NCBI GenBank assembly: GCA_020846855.1
Contig: JADLDD010000020.1
Span: 1 to 43,914 of the forward strand
Length of the DNA stretch: 43,914 nt
Direction of reading: 5' to 3'
Source: Acidimicrobiia bacterium
GTDB taxonomy: Bacteria > Actinomycetota > Acidimicrobiia > IMCC26256 > JADLDD01
Positions 23,275-31,694 of this stretch are shown here, piece after piece (positions within the stretch are counted from its first letter, which is position 1; each line of letters starts with the position of its first letter). The position numbers and the translations under genes were made by a program. The notes beneath the pieces are model-generated. The model was not told the origin of the DNA, did not search any database, and saw nothing but the letters and a program-made list of their open reading frames with translations.

Positions 23275-23425
23275 GGTGCCGTTAGCCTGCCGCCCGGCCG
23301 GCCCGGGGCGCACCACGAGGCCGACCGGCCGCGGGGCGACCGGCGGTCGGGGAGCAGCCCGCTCGCGGCACGGGTTCGATCTCCGGGGCCGCCGGCCGAC
23401 GGGCGCACGGCGCGAGGAGGCGCAG

Positions 23426-24442
23426 ATGAAGGTGGACGGGGGACTGCTGGTGTCGTCGCTCGCCGACGTCCCGGCCCGGGCGAGGGAGCTCGAGGAGGCC
23501 GGCTACGACGGCCTCCTCAGCGTGGAGACGAGCCACGATCCCTTCCTCCCGCTGGCGATCGCGGCCGGGCACACGGAGCGCATCGAGCTCGGCACGAGCA
23601 TCGCGGTGGCGTTCGCCCGCAACCCCATGACGATGGCGCAGGTCGCCAACGACGTCCAGGCGGCGTCGGGCGGCCGCCTCCTGCTCGGCCTCGGGAGCCA
23701 GGTGCGGGCCCACGTCGAGAAGCGGTTCTCGATGCCGTGGAGCCACCCGGCGGCGAGGATGCGGGAGTTCATCCTCGCCATGAGGGCCGTCTGGGCGGCG
23801 TGGAACGACCGCGAGAAGCTCGACTTCCGGGGTGAGTTCTACCGGCACACCCTCATGACCCCGTTCTTCGATCCGGGCCCCAACCCGCACGGACCCCCGA
23901 AGGTGCTCCTCGCCGCGGTGGGCGAGCGGATGACCGAGGTGGCCGGCGAGGTCGCCGACGGCGTCATCCTCCACGGGTTCACCACCGAGCGCTACGTGCG
24001 CGAGGTGACCCTCCCGGCACTCGAGCGCGGCTTCGCGGCCGGCGGTCGGTCGCGTGCCTCGTTCCAGATCACCGGGCCGCTGTTCGTGGTGACGGGCCGG
24101 ACCGACGAGGAGACCGAGAACGCGGCGCGGGCCGTGAAGCAGCAGATCGCGTTCTACGGCTCGACCCCCGCGTACCGGCCGGTGCTGGAGCTGCACGGCT
24201 GGGGCGACCTCTCGGCGGAGCTGAACCGGCTCTCCAAGGAGGGCCGGTGGGTCGAGATGGGAGAGCTGATCGACGAGGAGATGCTTGCCACCTTCGCCGT
24301 GTCCGGCTCTTACGAGGCGATCCCGGGCCTGCTGCGCAGGCGCTACGGCGACGTCGTGGACCGGCTCGCCGTCTACGCGCCCTACGAGGTCGACGCGCCG
24401 CGCTGGGCCGCGATGCTGGCCGGCTTCCACGAGGAGTCCTGA
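23426..24442 (+). CDS. Luciferase-like (LLM class) F420-dependent oxidoreductase, TIGR03617-like
   Basis: A 338-residue TIM-barrel oxidoreductase. LLSVETSHDPFLPLAIAAG, IELGTSIAVAFARNPM and ASGGRLLLGLGSQVRAHVEKRF are the signatures of the F420-linked subgroup I know as TIGR03617, common in mycobacteria and Acidimicrobiia. It is distinct from the smaller enzyme at 853. It would use F420 for hydride transfer on an unknown substrate. ATG follows GAGGAGG. Divergent from pabB across 151 bases in which no operator was seen, and convergent with the phosphotransferase. Confidence 0.85.
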   Translation: MKVDGGLLVSSLADVPARARELEEAGYDGLLSVETSHDPFLPLAIAAGHTERIELGTSIAVAFARNPMTMAQVANDVQAASGGRLLLGLGSQVRAHVEKRFSMPWSHPAARMREFILAMRAVWAAWNDREKLDFRGEFYRHTLMTPFFDPGPNPHGPPKVLLAAVGERMTEVAGEVADGVILHGFTTERYVREVTLPALERGFAAGGRSRASFQITGPLFVVTGRTDEETENAARAVKQQIAFYGSTPAYRPVLELHGWGDLSAELNRLSKEGRWVEMGELIDEEMLATFAVSGSYEAIPGLLRRRYGDVVDRLAVYAPYEVDAPRWAAMLAGFHEES

Positions 24443-24479
24443 CCGGCGGCGCCTCGCGGCCGTCGGCGGGGGTGGGGCG

Positions 24480-25610
24480 TCACGATCCGTCGAGCATCGA
24501 CTCCAGCATCGGGCGGTGCATGATGGCGTCGTCGGGGTCGTCGGGCCACGCCGCCTCGCCGAAGTGGACCCGGCGCGCGTGGACGCGCGCCATCACGATC
24601 CCGTGCCGGAGCGCGGCGTAGAGCTCGAAGAAGTCGGGATCGCCGGGGACCTGCCCCCCGGCCCGCGCGTACGCGTCGATCACGTCGGCGCGTCGGGCGA
24701 ACGTAGGCAGGCCCTCCACGCCCAGCATCTCGGCAATGCCGTCGAAGAAGCGGTGGAGCACCACGAACCACCCGAGGTCCACCCCGGGCGGGGCCACTCC
24801 GGCCATCTCCCAGTCGAGGACGGCCGCCGGCTCGTGGTCGCGGTAGATCACGTTGCCGATCCGGGCGTCGCCCCAGCTCAGGGCGGCCGGTCCCTCCTCG
24901 GCGGGCCACGTGTCGTCGAGGCGCGCGAACGCCGCGTCGAGGAGCGGGAACCGGATGTCGGCACGCACCCAGTCGTAGTAGCGGCGCCAGTGCTCCACGT
25001 GGCGACGCAGCGGGGTGTCGCCCGGGGCGTCGTAGGTGAGGAACGACAGATCGCAGGTCGCGGGGCCGACGGCGTGCAGGGCGGCGAGCACCCGGACGGT
25101 GGCGTCCTGGAGGGCCCGCCGGTCGGCCTCCGGTGAGTCGCGGAGCCAGCCCTCCATGGTGTACGGCATCACGTCGGGGGGGACGCGCCCGTCCACCCGC
25201 TCCATGACGATGAACGGGGTTCCGAGCACGGCCGGGTCTTCTTCGACCGCGACGACAGCCGGTACCGGTACCGCGGTGTGCTCGGCGACGAGGCGCATGA
25301 CCCGGGCCTGGGCGGCGAGGTCGTAGCGCGGGAACACGGGCATGTCGCCGGGATCGGGCTCGACGCGGGCGACGCGCCGCGCCCGGCGGGTCCGGCCCTC
25401 CTCGGTCCAGGTCAGGTCGAAGAGAAGGGTCTCCGACGACATCCCGCCGGTCTCGGGGACGCTGAGGCCGGTCACGGCCGCACCCTCGAGGCCGGGCGGG
25501 CCGTCGCGCAGCCAGGCCTCGAGGCGCCGGGCCAGATCGTCGTGCGACCGGGTGGAGCGGGCGATGGGCGCGTCGGGCGGCGGCGCCTCGGGGGGGCCGG
25601 GCGGGGTCAC
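24480..25610 (-). CDS. APH-type phosphotransferase (ACAD10/11-like kinase family)
   Basis: A 376-residue protein-kinase-like phosphotransferase. GMSSETLLFDL is the ATP-loop region, PFIVMERVDG the hinge, SWGDARIGNVIY the catalytic loop (Asp and Asn) and VLDWEMAGVAPPGVDLGW the metal-binding DWE. This type phosphorylates small hydroxy substrates, and in ACAD10/11-like systems hydroxyacyl groups before acyl-CoA dehydrogenase action. Aminoglycoside resistance is not implied. The GTG start overlaps the stop of the alpha/beta hydrolase (GTGA), so the two are coupled. A FadE2-like dehydrogenase lies about 6 kb away at 31695. Confidence 0.83.
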   Translation of the reverse strand: MTPPGPPEAPPPDAPIARSTRSHDDLARRLEAWLRDGPPGLEGAAVTGLSVPETGGMSSETLLFDLTWTEEGRTRRARRVARVEPDPGDMPVFPRYDLAAQARVMRLVAEHTAVPVPAVVAVEEDPAVLGTPFIVMERVDGRVPPDVMPYTMEGWLRDSPEADRRALQDATVRVLAALHAVGPATCDLSFLTYDAPGDTPLRRHVEHWRRYYDWVRADIRFPLLDAAFARLDDTWPAEEGPAALSWGDARIGNVIYRDHEPAAVLDWEMAGVAPPGVDLGWFVVLHRFFDGIAEMLGVEGLPTFARRADVIDAYARAGGQVPGDPDFFELYAALRHGIVMARVHARRVHFGEAAWPDDPDDAIMHRPMLESMLDGS

Positions 25611-26581
25611 GCCGGGCCGCCCGGGTCGTGGGCCGGGTCGTCCGGGGCGTCGGCGAAGCGGAGCACCGCGGTCGCGAAGCGTTCGGGATCCTGGAGCGGC
25701 CCGAAGTGGCCGAGGCCCTCGAACACCTCGACCCGGCCCCGGGGCAGGCGCGCCGCGAGCATCCCCGCCACGGCCTCGTTGATCGCGTCGGTGGGGGCGC
25801 CGCAGGCGACGACCACCGGGCAACGGATCGCCCCGAGGCGGGAGTACATGCCGTTGCGGCCGCCGGTCTCGTACACCCGGGCCTCGTGCTCGGGGGTGCA
25901 CTTCAGCTCGACGGTGCCGTCGGGCCGGTCCCGGAGGCCGTGGTCGACGTAGGCGCGGAGCGCCTCGGGGTCGAGGACGGAGAGCGGCGGGCGCGAGGAG
26001 TAGGACTCGAAGGCCGCGTCGCGGTCGGGCCACACCGCGCGCCGGCGGCGGGCGGCGGCCGACATCGGGTTGGCGGGGTCGGGCGGCGGCGGGTCGTCGG
26101 TTGGGAAGACGATCGGCTCGAAGCAGTAGAGGCGCTCGAAGGTGCCGGGCCGGTCGGCCTCGGCCTGGAGCAGGGCGGCGCCGCCCTTGGAGTGGCCGAC
26201 CCCGAGCAGCCCCGGCTGCCCGGCCAGGTCGAGGTGGTCGACCACCGCGCCCACGTCGGCGCCGAAGCCGGCCCAGTCGTAGTCGCCGCCGGGGGCGGGG
26301 TCGGAGTCGCCGTGGCCACGGAAGTCGAACGACCACACATGGCGCCCGGCGTCGACGAGGGCGGATGCGACCGGAGCCCACACCACCCCGTGGAACCCCG
26401 TCGGGTGAGCGAGCAGCACGGGTGGCCCGTCGCCGCCCCAGGCGTGCACGGCGAGCGCCGGGCCACCCGGCGGTGTGAACCGGTGGGTCGCCACCACCCG
26501 CCGCGGCGCCGCGGCGCCCGAGCCGGGCCGGTCGGCCGGTGGGAGCGGGTCCGGTTGGAGATCACGGTTCGGCGGCGTCAC
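25607..26581 (-). CDS. Alpha/beta hydrolase
   Basis: A 324-residue hydrolase. Oxyanion motif HPTGFHG, fold motif FDFRGHGDSD, nucleophile elbow GHSKGG and late GLGHFGP give a complete serine-type triad, with the acid probably the Asp of GAPTDAI. No signal peptide. Family members hydrolyse esters, lactones or C-C bonds; I cannot narrow it. The N-terminal 30 residues are Pro-rich and probably disordered. The GTG start is preceded by CATGAT, a weak variant of the leaderless element. It is the first gene of a two-gene operon with the phosphotransferase. Confidence 0.8.
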   Translation of the reverse strand: MTPPNRDLQPDPLPPADRPGSGAAAPRRVVATHRFTPPGGPALAVHAWGGDGPPVLLAHPTGFHGVVWAPVASALVDAGRHVWSFDFRGHGDSDPAPGGDYDWAGFGADVGAVVDHLDLAGQPGLLGVGHSKGGAALLQAEADRPGTFERLYCFEPIVFPTDDPPPPDPANPMSAAARRRRAVWPDRDAAFESYSSRPPLSVLDPEALRAYVDHGLRDRPDGTVELKCTPEHEARVYETGGRNGMYSRLGAIRCPVVVACGAPTDAINEAVAGMLAARLPRGRVEVFEGLGHFGPLQDPERFATAVLRFADAPDDPAHDPGGPA

Positions 26582-26650
26582 GGTGCGCCATCATGGCACC
26601 GCGCCCGGCCGGTCCGGCGAGGGGTGCCTGCTGCGGGGTGCCGGCGGCCC

Positions 26651-28021
26651 CTAGCCGGGCCCGGCGTCCGGTCGGCGCGCCACGGGCCGGGGGCGTTGGC
26701 GTGAGGCGGCGGCGAGGGCGGCGCCCGCGAGGAGGGCGGTGAGGCCGGCGAGGGCCACCGGCGTCGACGACCGCCCGGTGTAGGCGAGCTGCGCGGTGGG
26801 CACGGCGGTGGCCGGGGCGGCGGCGGGCGGTGGGGTGGTCGGGCAGCCGGCCGGGTCCTCACCGGCCAGGAACGTGCGCTGCGAGCCGAAGCCCGGCCCG
26901 CCGGGCAGGTCCTCGACGACCGCACCCGTCACGACGACCCGGCAGTCGACCCCACCCGCGACCGCCACCAGCGGGTCGGGGCCGGGCGGCGGGAAATCCT
27001 CGCCGGCGAACGTCACGGCGGCGGAATCCCACGGCACGGCCTGGGCGGTCCACCCCGCGCCGTCCCAGAGCCAGGCGTCTCTGAACAGCGTCATGTCGTC
27101 GTCGTCGTCCCACATCTCGAGGCCGCCGGCCAGCAACGCCCGGGGCTGGTCGGCCTTCCCGTAGCCGACGCCGGAGAAGCCGGGCAGGATCCGCCCGCCG
27201 GGGCCGCAGGCGGGGAGGGCTCCGGTACCGCACACCGGTGTCCACTTGGCGCCGTCGAAGGTCCACGTGTCGGTGAACAGGGTGGGGGGGTCGTCGGGGG
27301 CGCCGCCTCCGAAGAGGACGAACCGCGCGCCATCCCACGCCATCGACGCTCCGATGCGCGCCGCGGGGCCGCAGGCCGGCTGGGACGGCCCGCCGCAGAC
27401 CTGGGTCCAGGTGGCGCCCGAGTCGGAGGACACCCACGTGTCGCCGAGGGGCCCCGCGGCCCCGAGTCCTCCGAACATCACGACCCGCCCGCCGTGGCCG
27501 GCCATGGCGTGCATCCCGCGCGCTCCGGGCGCGCAGGCCGGTAGCGCGCCGGTGCCGCAGACCGCGGTCCACTCGCCCGTCGACGCGTCGAAGCTCCACT
27601 GGTCGGTCAGGCCGAGGTTGCCCAGGTTCTCCTCACCCCCGTAGAGGACGGCGCCCGTCGGGGTGTCGGCGAGGCCTCCGGCGACGCGCGCGTCCGGGCC
27701 GCACGGGTCCGCGGGAACCGCGTCGGGATCGCCGCAGACCCGCTGCCACTGCTCGCCGTCGAAGATCAGGGTGTCTCCCAACGCGTCGTCGGTCGGGGGC
27801 AAGAGGCCGCCGAAGAGGACGGTGGAATCCCCGGCGCCCAGCGTGGAGACGGCCGCGAACGCCCGGGGGCTGTCGGCCAGGTCGCCCGACGGGCTGACCT
27901 CCGCGACCTCCCACGGCGTGGGCGCCGCGGCCGCCACCCCGGCCGTGCCGAGCACGGCGAGCAGAGCACCTGCCGAGGCCAGCAGCGATCTTCTTGGACC
28001 ACTCCGCGCCATCCGACCCAT
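26651..28021 (-). CDS. Secreted kelch-like propeller protein with LAYTG wall-sorting signal (paralogue 1)
   Basis: A 456-residue surface protein. A signal peptide (RRSLLASAGALLAVLGTAGVAAAA) is followed by five or more kelch-like blades such as DTLIFDGEQWQRV, DQWSFDASTGEWTAV, DTWVSSDSGATWTQV and DTWTFDGAKWTPV. Each blade is followed by a Cys loop of the form CGTGALPACGPGGR. A Pro/Ala-rich wall-spanning stretch leads to LAYTG (residues 412-416), a hydrophobic helix and an Arg-rich tail. LAxTG is the motif of class E sortases. ATG 28021 follows GGTGGGG. The protein is likely linked to peptidoglycan; the ligand is unknown. It is closest to paralogue 2 at 28630. Confidence 0.88.
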   Translation of the reverse strand: MGRMARSGPRRSLLASAGALLAVLGTAGVAAAAPTPWEVAEVSPSGDLADSPRAFAAVSTLGAGDSTVLFGGLLPPTDDALGDTLIFDGEQWQRVCGDPDAVPADPCGPDARVAGGLADTPTGAVLYGGEENLGNLGLTDQWSFDASTGEWTAVCGTGALPACAPGARGMHAMAGHGGRVVMFGGLGAAGPLGDTWVSSDSGATWTQVCGGPSQPACGPAARIGASMAWDGARFVLFGGGAPDDPPTLFTDTWTFDGAKWTPVCGTGALPACGPGGRILPGFSGVGYGKADQPRALLAGGLEMWDDDDDMTLFRDAWLWDGAGWTAQAVPWDSAAVTFAGEDFPPPGPDPLVAVAGGVDCRVVVTGAVVEDLPGGPGFGSQRTFLAGEDPAGCPTTPPPAAAPATAVPTAQLAYTGRSSTPVALAGLTALLAGAALAAASRQRPRPVARRPDAGPG

Positions 28022-28140
28022 GTCCCCACCTTTCCGACCACTTCCGGAACCGGAGCAGCATTGCCGCCGCGCCGGTGCCCCGGGTGGATCCCACACGGTG
28101 GGCGCGCGGCTCCCCGTGCGGGCGGCGCGTGGGATCGCGG
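28022..28140. repeat. Leader region duplicated upstream of kelch paralogues 1 and 2
   Basis: This stretch and 29998-30110 align: both begin TGTC-CACCTTTCCGACC next to the start codon, then share AACCGG-GCAGCAT and CGGGTGGAT-CC-CA. The duplication that made paralogues 1 and 2 therefore took about 100 bases of upstream DNA with the coding sequence. Paralogue 3 has an unrelated leader. Confidence 0.6.
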
Positions 28141-28174
28141 GTCGGCGGAGCGCCGGTGGGCCATCATTGGCACC

Positions 28175-28609
28175 GTGCCCGACCGGTCCGACGAGGTGCG
28201 CGCCGCGAACGCCGCGTTCTACGAGGCGTTCGAGGGTCTCGACCTCGACGCGATGGTCGAGTTGTGGGAGCACTCCGACCGGGCGGCGGTGATGCACCCG
28301 GGGTGGCCTCCGGTCCGGGGTTGGGCGAGGGTGCGGGCGTCGTGGGAGCTGATCTTCCGCAACACCCCGTTCATCCAGTTCCTCTGCACCGACGAGGCGG
28401 TCTCCGTCGAGGGTGCGACCGCGTGGGTGACCCTCGAGGAGAACATCCTCCAGGGGGCCGGCTCACGCGACGGGGGCGAAGACGTCTCCGAGCTCTCGGG
28501 AGCCCGGGTGGCCGCGGTCAACGTGTTCGTGCACGACGGCAGCCGCTGGCGCCTCGTCGTCCACCACGGTGCCCTCGTGGGCGCCGACGAACGGCCCGCC
28601 GAGCCCTGA
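28175..28609 (+). CDS. SnoaL/NTF2-like small protein
   Basis: A 144-residue cone-fold protein. ANAAFYEAFEGLDLDAMVELW, VMHPGWPPVRGWARVRASWELIF and WRLVVHHGALVG are the pattern of the SnoaL-like/DUF4440 family in the NTF2 superfamily. Such proteins may be isomerases, hydrolases or ligand binders; no catalytic set stands out. It reads opposite to the kelch genes on either side and shares the 153-base gap with paralogue 1. The GTG start follows CATCAT at 7 bases, close to the leaderless pattern; an upstream ATG frame lacks signals. Confidence 0.75.
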   Translation: MPDRSDEVRAANAAFYEAFEGLDLDAMVELWEHSDRAAVMHPGWPPVRGWARVRASWELIFRNTPFIQFLCTDEAVSVEGATAWVTLEENILQGAGSRDGGEDVSELSGARVAAVNVFVHDGSRWRLVVHHGALVGADERPAEP

Positions 28610-28629
28610 GCCCGCCCGTGGAGCGGCTC

Positions 28630-29997
28630 CTAGCCGGGCCCGGGGTCCGGTCGGCCGGCCGCGAGCCGGGGGCGGCGGCGGGAGGCGGCGACGAGGGCGG
28701 CGCCGGCGAGGAGGGCGGTGAGGCCGGCGAGGGCCGTCGGTGTCGACGACCGCCCGGTGTAGGCGAGCTCCGCGGTGGGTACCGCGGTGGCCGGGGCGGC
28801 GGCGGGCGGTGGGGTGGTCGGGCACCCGGACGGGTCCTCGCCGGCGAGGAACGTGCGCTGTGAGCCGAAGTCGGGCCCGCTGGGGCCGTCGGCGACGTTG
28901 GGGCCGGTGAGCACGACCCGGCAGTCGACCCCGCCCGCGACCACGACGAGCGGGTCGGGGCCGGGCGGCGGGAACTCGTCGCCACCGAACGTGACGGCGG
29001 CGGTGTCCCACGGCACGGCCTGGGTGGTCCACCCCGTGCCGTCCCAGAGCCAGGCGTCCTTGAACAGCGTCGTGCTGCCGCTCGCGGTCATGTCGGCGCC
29101 CCCGGCCAGCAACGCCCGGGGCTGGTCGGCCTTCCCGTAGCCCACGCCGGAGAACCCGGCGAGCGCCCGCCCGCCCGGGCCGCAGGCGGGGAGGGCTCCC
29201 GTACCGCACTCCGCGGTCCAGGTGGCGCCGTCGAAGGTCCAGGTGTCGGCGAGGAGGGTGGCGGGGTCGCCGGGTGCCGTGCCCCCGAAGAGCACGAACC
29301 GGGCGCCGTCCCACGTCAGCGACGCCCCCATGCGCACCGCGGGGCCGCAGGCCGGCTGGGACGGCCCGCCGCAGACCTGGGTCCAGGTGGCGCCCGAGTC
29401 GGAGGACACCCACGTGTCGGCCAGGACCGACCGGCCCGCGAGACCACCGAAGAGCACCACCCGGCCGCCGTGGCCGGCCATGGCGTGCATCGTCCGGGAG
29501 CCCGGGGCGCAGGCGGGGAGGGCTCCCGTGCCGCAGACCGCGGTCCACTGGCCGGTCGAGGCGTCGAAGTTCCACTGGTCGGCCAGGGCGGAGCCCTCGA
29601 AGGACCTCTGCCCCCCGTAGAGGACGGCACCGGCCGGCGTGTCGGCCAGGCCGCCGGCCATGCGCCCGTCGGGGCCGCACGGGTCGGCGGGATCCGCGTC
29701 GGGGTCGCCGCAGATCCGCTGCCACTGCTCGCCGTCGAAGACCCAGGTGTCGGCGAACGCGTACTCGCTCTCGGGGAGCAGACCCCCGAAGAGAACCGCG
29801 GAGTCGCCGGCGCCCAGCGTGGAGGCCGTCGGGAAGGCCCGCGGGTTGTCGGCCAGGTCGCCCGACGGGCTGACGTCGGCGACCTCCCACGGTGTGGGCG
29901 CGGCGGCCGCCACCCCGGCCGGGCCGAGCACGACGAGCAGTGCACCCGCCGCGGCCAGCAGCGGTGTTCTCGCACGCTTGTGGGCCATCCGCCTCAT
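28630..29997 (-). CDS. Secreted kelch-like propeller protein with LAYTG wall-sorting signal (paralogue 2)
   Basis: A 455-residue paralogue of the protein at 26651, sharing most of its sequence: signal peptide ending GVAAAA, APTPWEVADVSPSGDLAD, WTQVCGGPSQPACGP, SGVGYGKADQPRALLAGG and the C-terminal LAYTGRSSTP (LAYTG at residues 411-415). The Cys loops after each blade are kept. Differences cluster in blade faces, for example ESEYAFADTWVFDG and MTASGSTTLFKDAW, where ligand contacts would be expected. ATG 29997 has AAAGGTGAAG upstream. With paralogue 1 it is a recent duplication that includes the leader. Confidence 0.88.
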   Translation of the reverse strand: MRRMAHKRARTPLLAAAGALLVVLGPAGVAAAAPTPWEVADVSPSGDLADNPRAFPTASTLGAGDSAVLFGGLLPESEYAFADTWVFDGEQWQRICGDPDADPADPCGPDGRMAGGLADTPAGAVLYGGQRSFEGSALADQWNFDASTGQWTAVCGTGALPACAPGSRTMHAMAGHGGRVVLFGGLAGRSVLADTWVSSDSGATWTQVCGGPSQPACGPAVRMGASLTWDGARFVLFGGTAPGDPATLLADTWTFDGATWTAECGTGALPACGPGGRALAGFSGVGYGKADQPRALLAGGADMTASGSTTLFKDAWLWDGTGWTTQAVPWDTAAVTFGGDEFPPPGPDPLVVVAGGVDCRVVLTGPNVADGPSGPDFGSQRTFLAGEDPSGCPTTPPPAAAPATAVPTAELAYTGRSSTPTALAGLTALLAGAALVAASRRRPRLAAGRPDPGPG

Positions 29998-30213
29998 GTC
30001 TTCACCTTTCCGACCTTCTCCGAAACCGGCGCAGCATGACAGCCGCGGGCCGGCCGCGGGTGGATACCGCACCGAGGGCGCGTGGCGCCCGGCGCGGCAT
30101 CGCGGGTTGCCGAGGGCGGGTAGGCCCCGATGGCACCTCCGGCGACCGTTCCGGCGGGGCCGTGTCGCGGTGCCCGTCGCGCGAGCCGTGCGGGGGGTCT
30201 CGATCCCTACGCG

Positions 30214-31578
30214 CTAGCCGCGTGCGGGCCCGGGTCGGTCCGCCCCGAGCCCGGGGCTACGGCGGGAGGCGGCGACGAGGGCGGCGCCCGCGAGGAGGGC
30301 GGCGAAGCCGGCCAGCATCGCGGCCGTCGACGACCGCCCGGTGTAGGCGAGCTGGGCGGTGGGCACCGCGGTGGCCGGGGCGGCGGCGGGCGGTGGGGTG
30401 GTCGGGCACCCGGACGGGTCCTCGCCGAAGAGGAACGTCCGCTGGGTGCCGAAGAAGTCCTCGCCACCGGTCACGACGGGGCCGGTCACGGCCACCCGGC
30501 AGTCGACCCCGCCTGCCGCCACCACGAGCGGATCCGGGCCGACCGGGGGTGCGGCGTCGCGTGCGAAGGAGACCGCGGCGTCGTCCCACGGCACCGGCTG
30601 GCCGGTCCACGTGGCGCCGTCCCAGAGCCAGGCGTCCTTGAAAATGGTGGTCCCGGTCTCGTTGAACATGTCGATGCCCCCGACGAGCAGCGCTCGGGGT
30701 CGGCCGGCGTCGGGCGTGCCGATCCCCGAGAACGCCGCGAACGGGCGGCCCTCCGGGCCGCAGGCGGGCAGCGCGCCGGTTCCGCACACCGGCGTCCAGG
30801 TCTGGCCGTCGAACGTCCAGGTGTCGGCCAGGAGGGTGCTGCCCCTCGCGTTCGGGATCATGCCGCCGAAGAGGACGAAGCGGGCGCCGTCCCACGCCAT
30901 CGCCGCGCCGCCCCGGGGCTCCGGCCCACAGGCCGGCAGCGCACCTCCGCAGGTCTGGGTCCAGGTCACGCCGGAGTCGTCGGAGACCCAGGTGTCGCCC
31001 AGGGGGTCCTCGCCGGCCGTGCCGCCGAAGAGCACCACGCGGCCGCCGTGGCCCGCCGTCGAGTGCATGACCCGGGGGCCCGGCGCGCAGTCCGGAAGCG
31101 CGCCCGTCCCGCAGATCGGGGTCCACTCGCCGGTGGATGCGTCGAACGACCATTCGTCGGCCATCGCGTCGGTGAGGTCGTCGAACGACGGGCCGCCGCC
31201 GTAGAGGACGGCTCCGGCCGGCGTGTCGGCCAGTCCGGTGATCAACCGGCCGTCGGGTCCGCAGGCGTCGGCCGGTGCGGCCGGGTCGCCGCAGGCCCGC
31301 GTCCACCCATGGCCGTCGAAGACCCAGGTGTCGGCGTACGCCGGTCCGGCGTCGGGGACGCCGCCCCCGTAGAGCACGGCGCGGGAGCCGTCGCCCAGCG
31401 TGGAGGCCGACGCGAACACCCGCGGTGTCGACGAGAGGGTGCCGGACGGCGAGACCTCGGCCGACTTCCACGGCGTGGTCGCCGCCGACGCGATCCCCGC
31501 GGATCCGGCGACCACCAGCAGCGCGCCGAGCCCCGCCAGCAGCGAGCGCCGGGTCCGGTACCTCAGGGTCCCACCCAT
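30214..31578 (-). CDS. Secreted kelch-like propeller protein with LAYTG wall-sorting signal (paralogue 3, divergent)
   Basis: A 454-residue member of the same family, more distant from paralogues 1 and 2. Signal peptide RRSLLAGLGALLVVAGSAGIASAA, the same blade and Cys-loop order (CGTGALPDCAPGPR, CGTGALPACGPEGR) and the same tail with LAYTG at residues 410-414. One Cys loop is shortened (CGGALPACGPEPR against CGGPSQPACGP). ATG 31578 is preceded by GGGAGGC. It has its own leader, so it arose before the later duplication. The 216 bases between its stop and paralogue 2 hold the duplicated leader of paralogue 2 and nothing else I can name. Confidence 0.87.
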   Translation of the reverse strand: MGGTLRYRTRRSLLAGLGALLVVAGSAGIASAATTPWKSAEVSPSGTLSSTPRVFASASTLGDGSRAVLYGGGVPDAGPAYADTWVFDGHGWTRACGDPAAPADACGPDGRLITGLADTPAGAVLYGGGPSFDDLTDAMADEWSFDASTGEWTPICGTGALPDCAPGPRVMHSTAGHGGRVVLFGGTAGEDPLGDTWVSDDSGVTWTQTCGGALPACGPEPRGGAAMAWDGARFVLFGGMIPNARGSTLLADTWTFDGQTWTPVCGTGALPACGPEGRPFAAFSGIGTPDAGRPRALLVGGIDMFNETGTTIFKDAWLWDGATWTGQPVPWDDAAVSFARDAAPPVGPDPLVVAAGGVDCRVAVTGPVVTGGEDFFGTQRTFLFGEDPSGCPTTPPPAAAPATAVPTAQLAYTGRSSTAAMLAGFAALLAGAALVAASRRSPGLGADRPGPARG

Positions 31579-31694
31579 GTCCGTGCCTCCCGTCCGGGGC
31601 GTGAAGTCCGGCGAGTATCACCCCGCGCCACCGCGAACGCGTGGATTTCGCGCTTTCCGTCACCGTCCGTCCGGAGGCGGTGGGCAAGGGCGGT

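Noticed and set aside
24480-25610. Aminoglycoside resistance gene
   Set aside because: The APH fold is broad. Coupling with an alpha/beta hydrolase and resemblance to the ACAD10/11 kinase group favour a metabolic role.
28520-28527. AACGTGTT core inside the SnoaL-like gene
   Set aside because: Only the core fits the KstR motif, the outer bases do not, and it lies near the 3' end of a coding sequence with no steroid gene next to it.
26651-31578. Homologous recombination or phase-variation cassette between the kelch genes
   Set aside because: The paralogues are similar enough to recombine, but no inverted repeats, recombinase or silent partial copies are present, so the sequence does not support switching.
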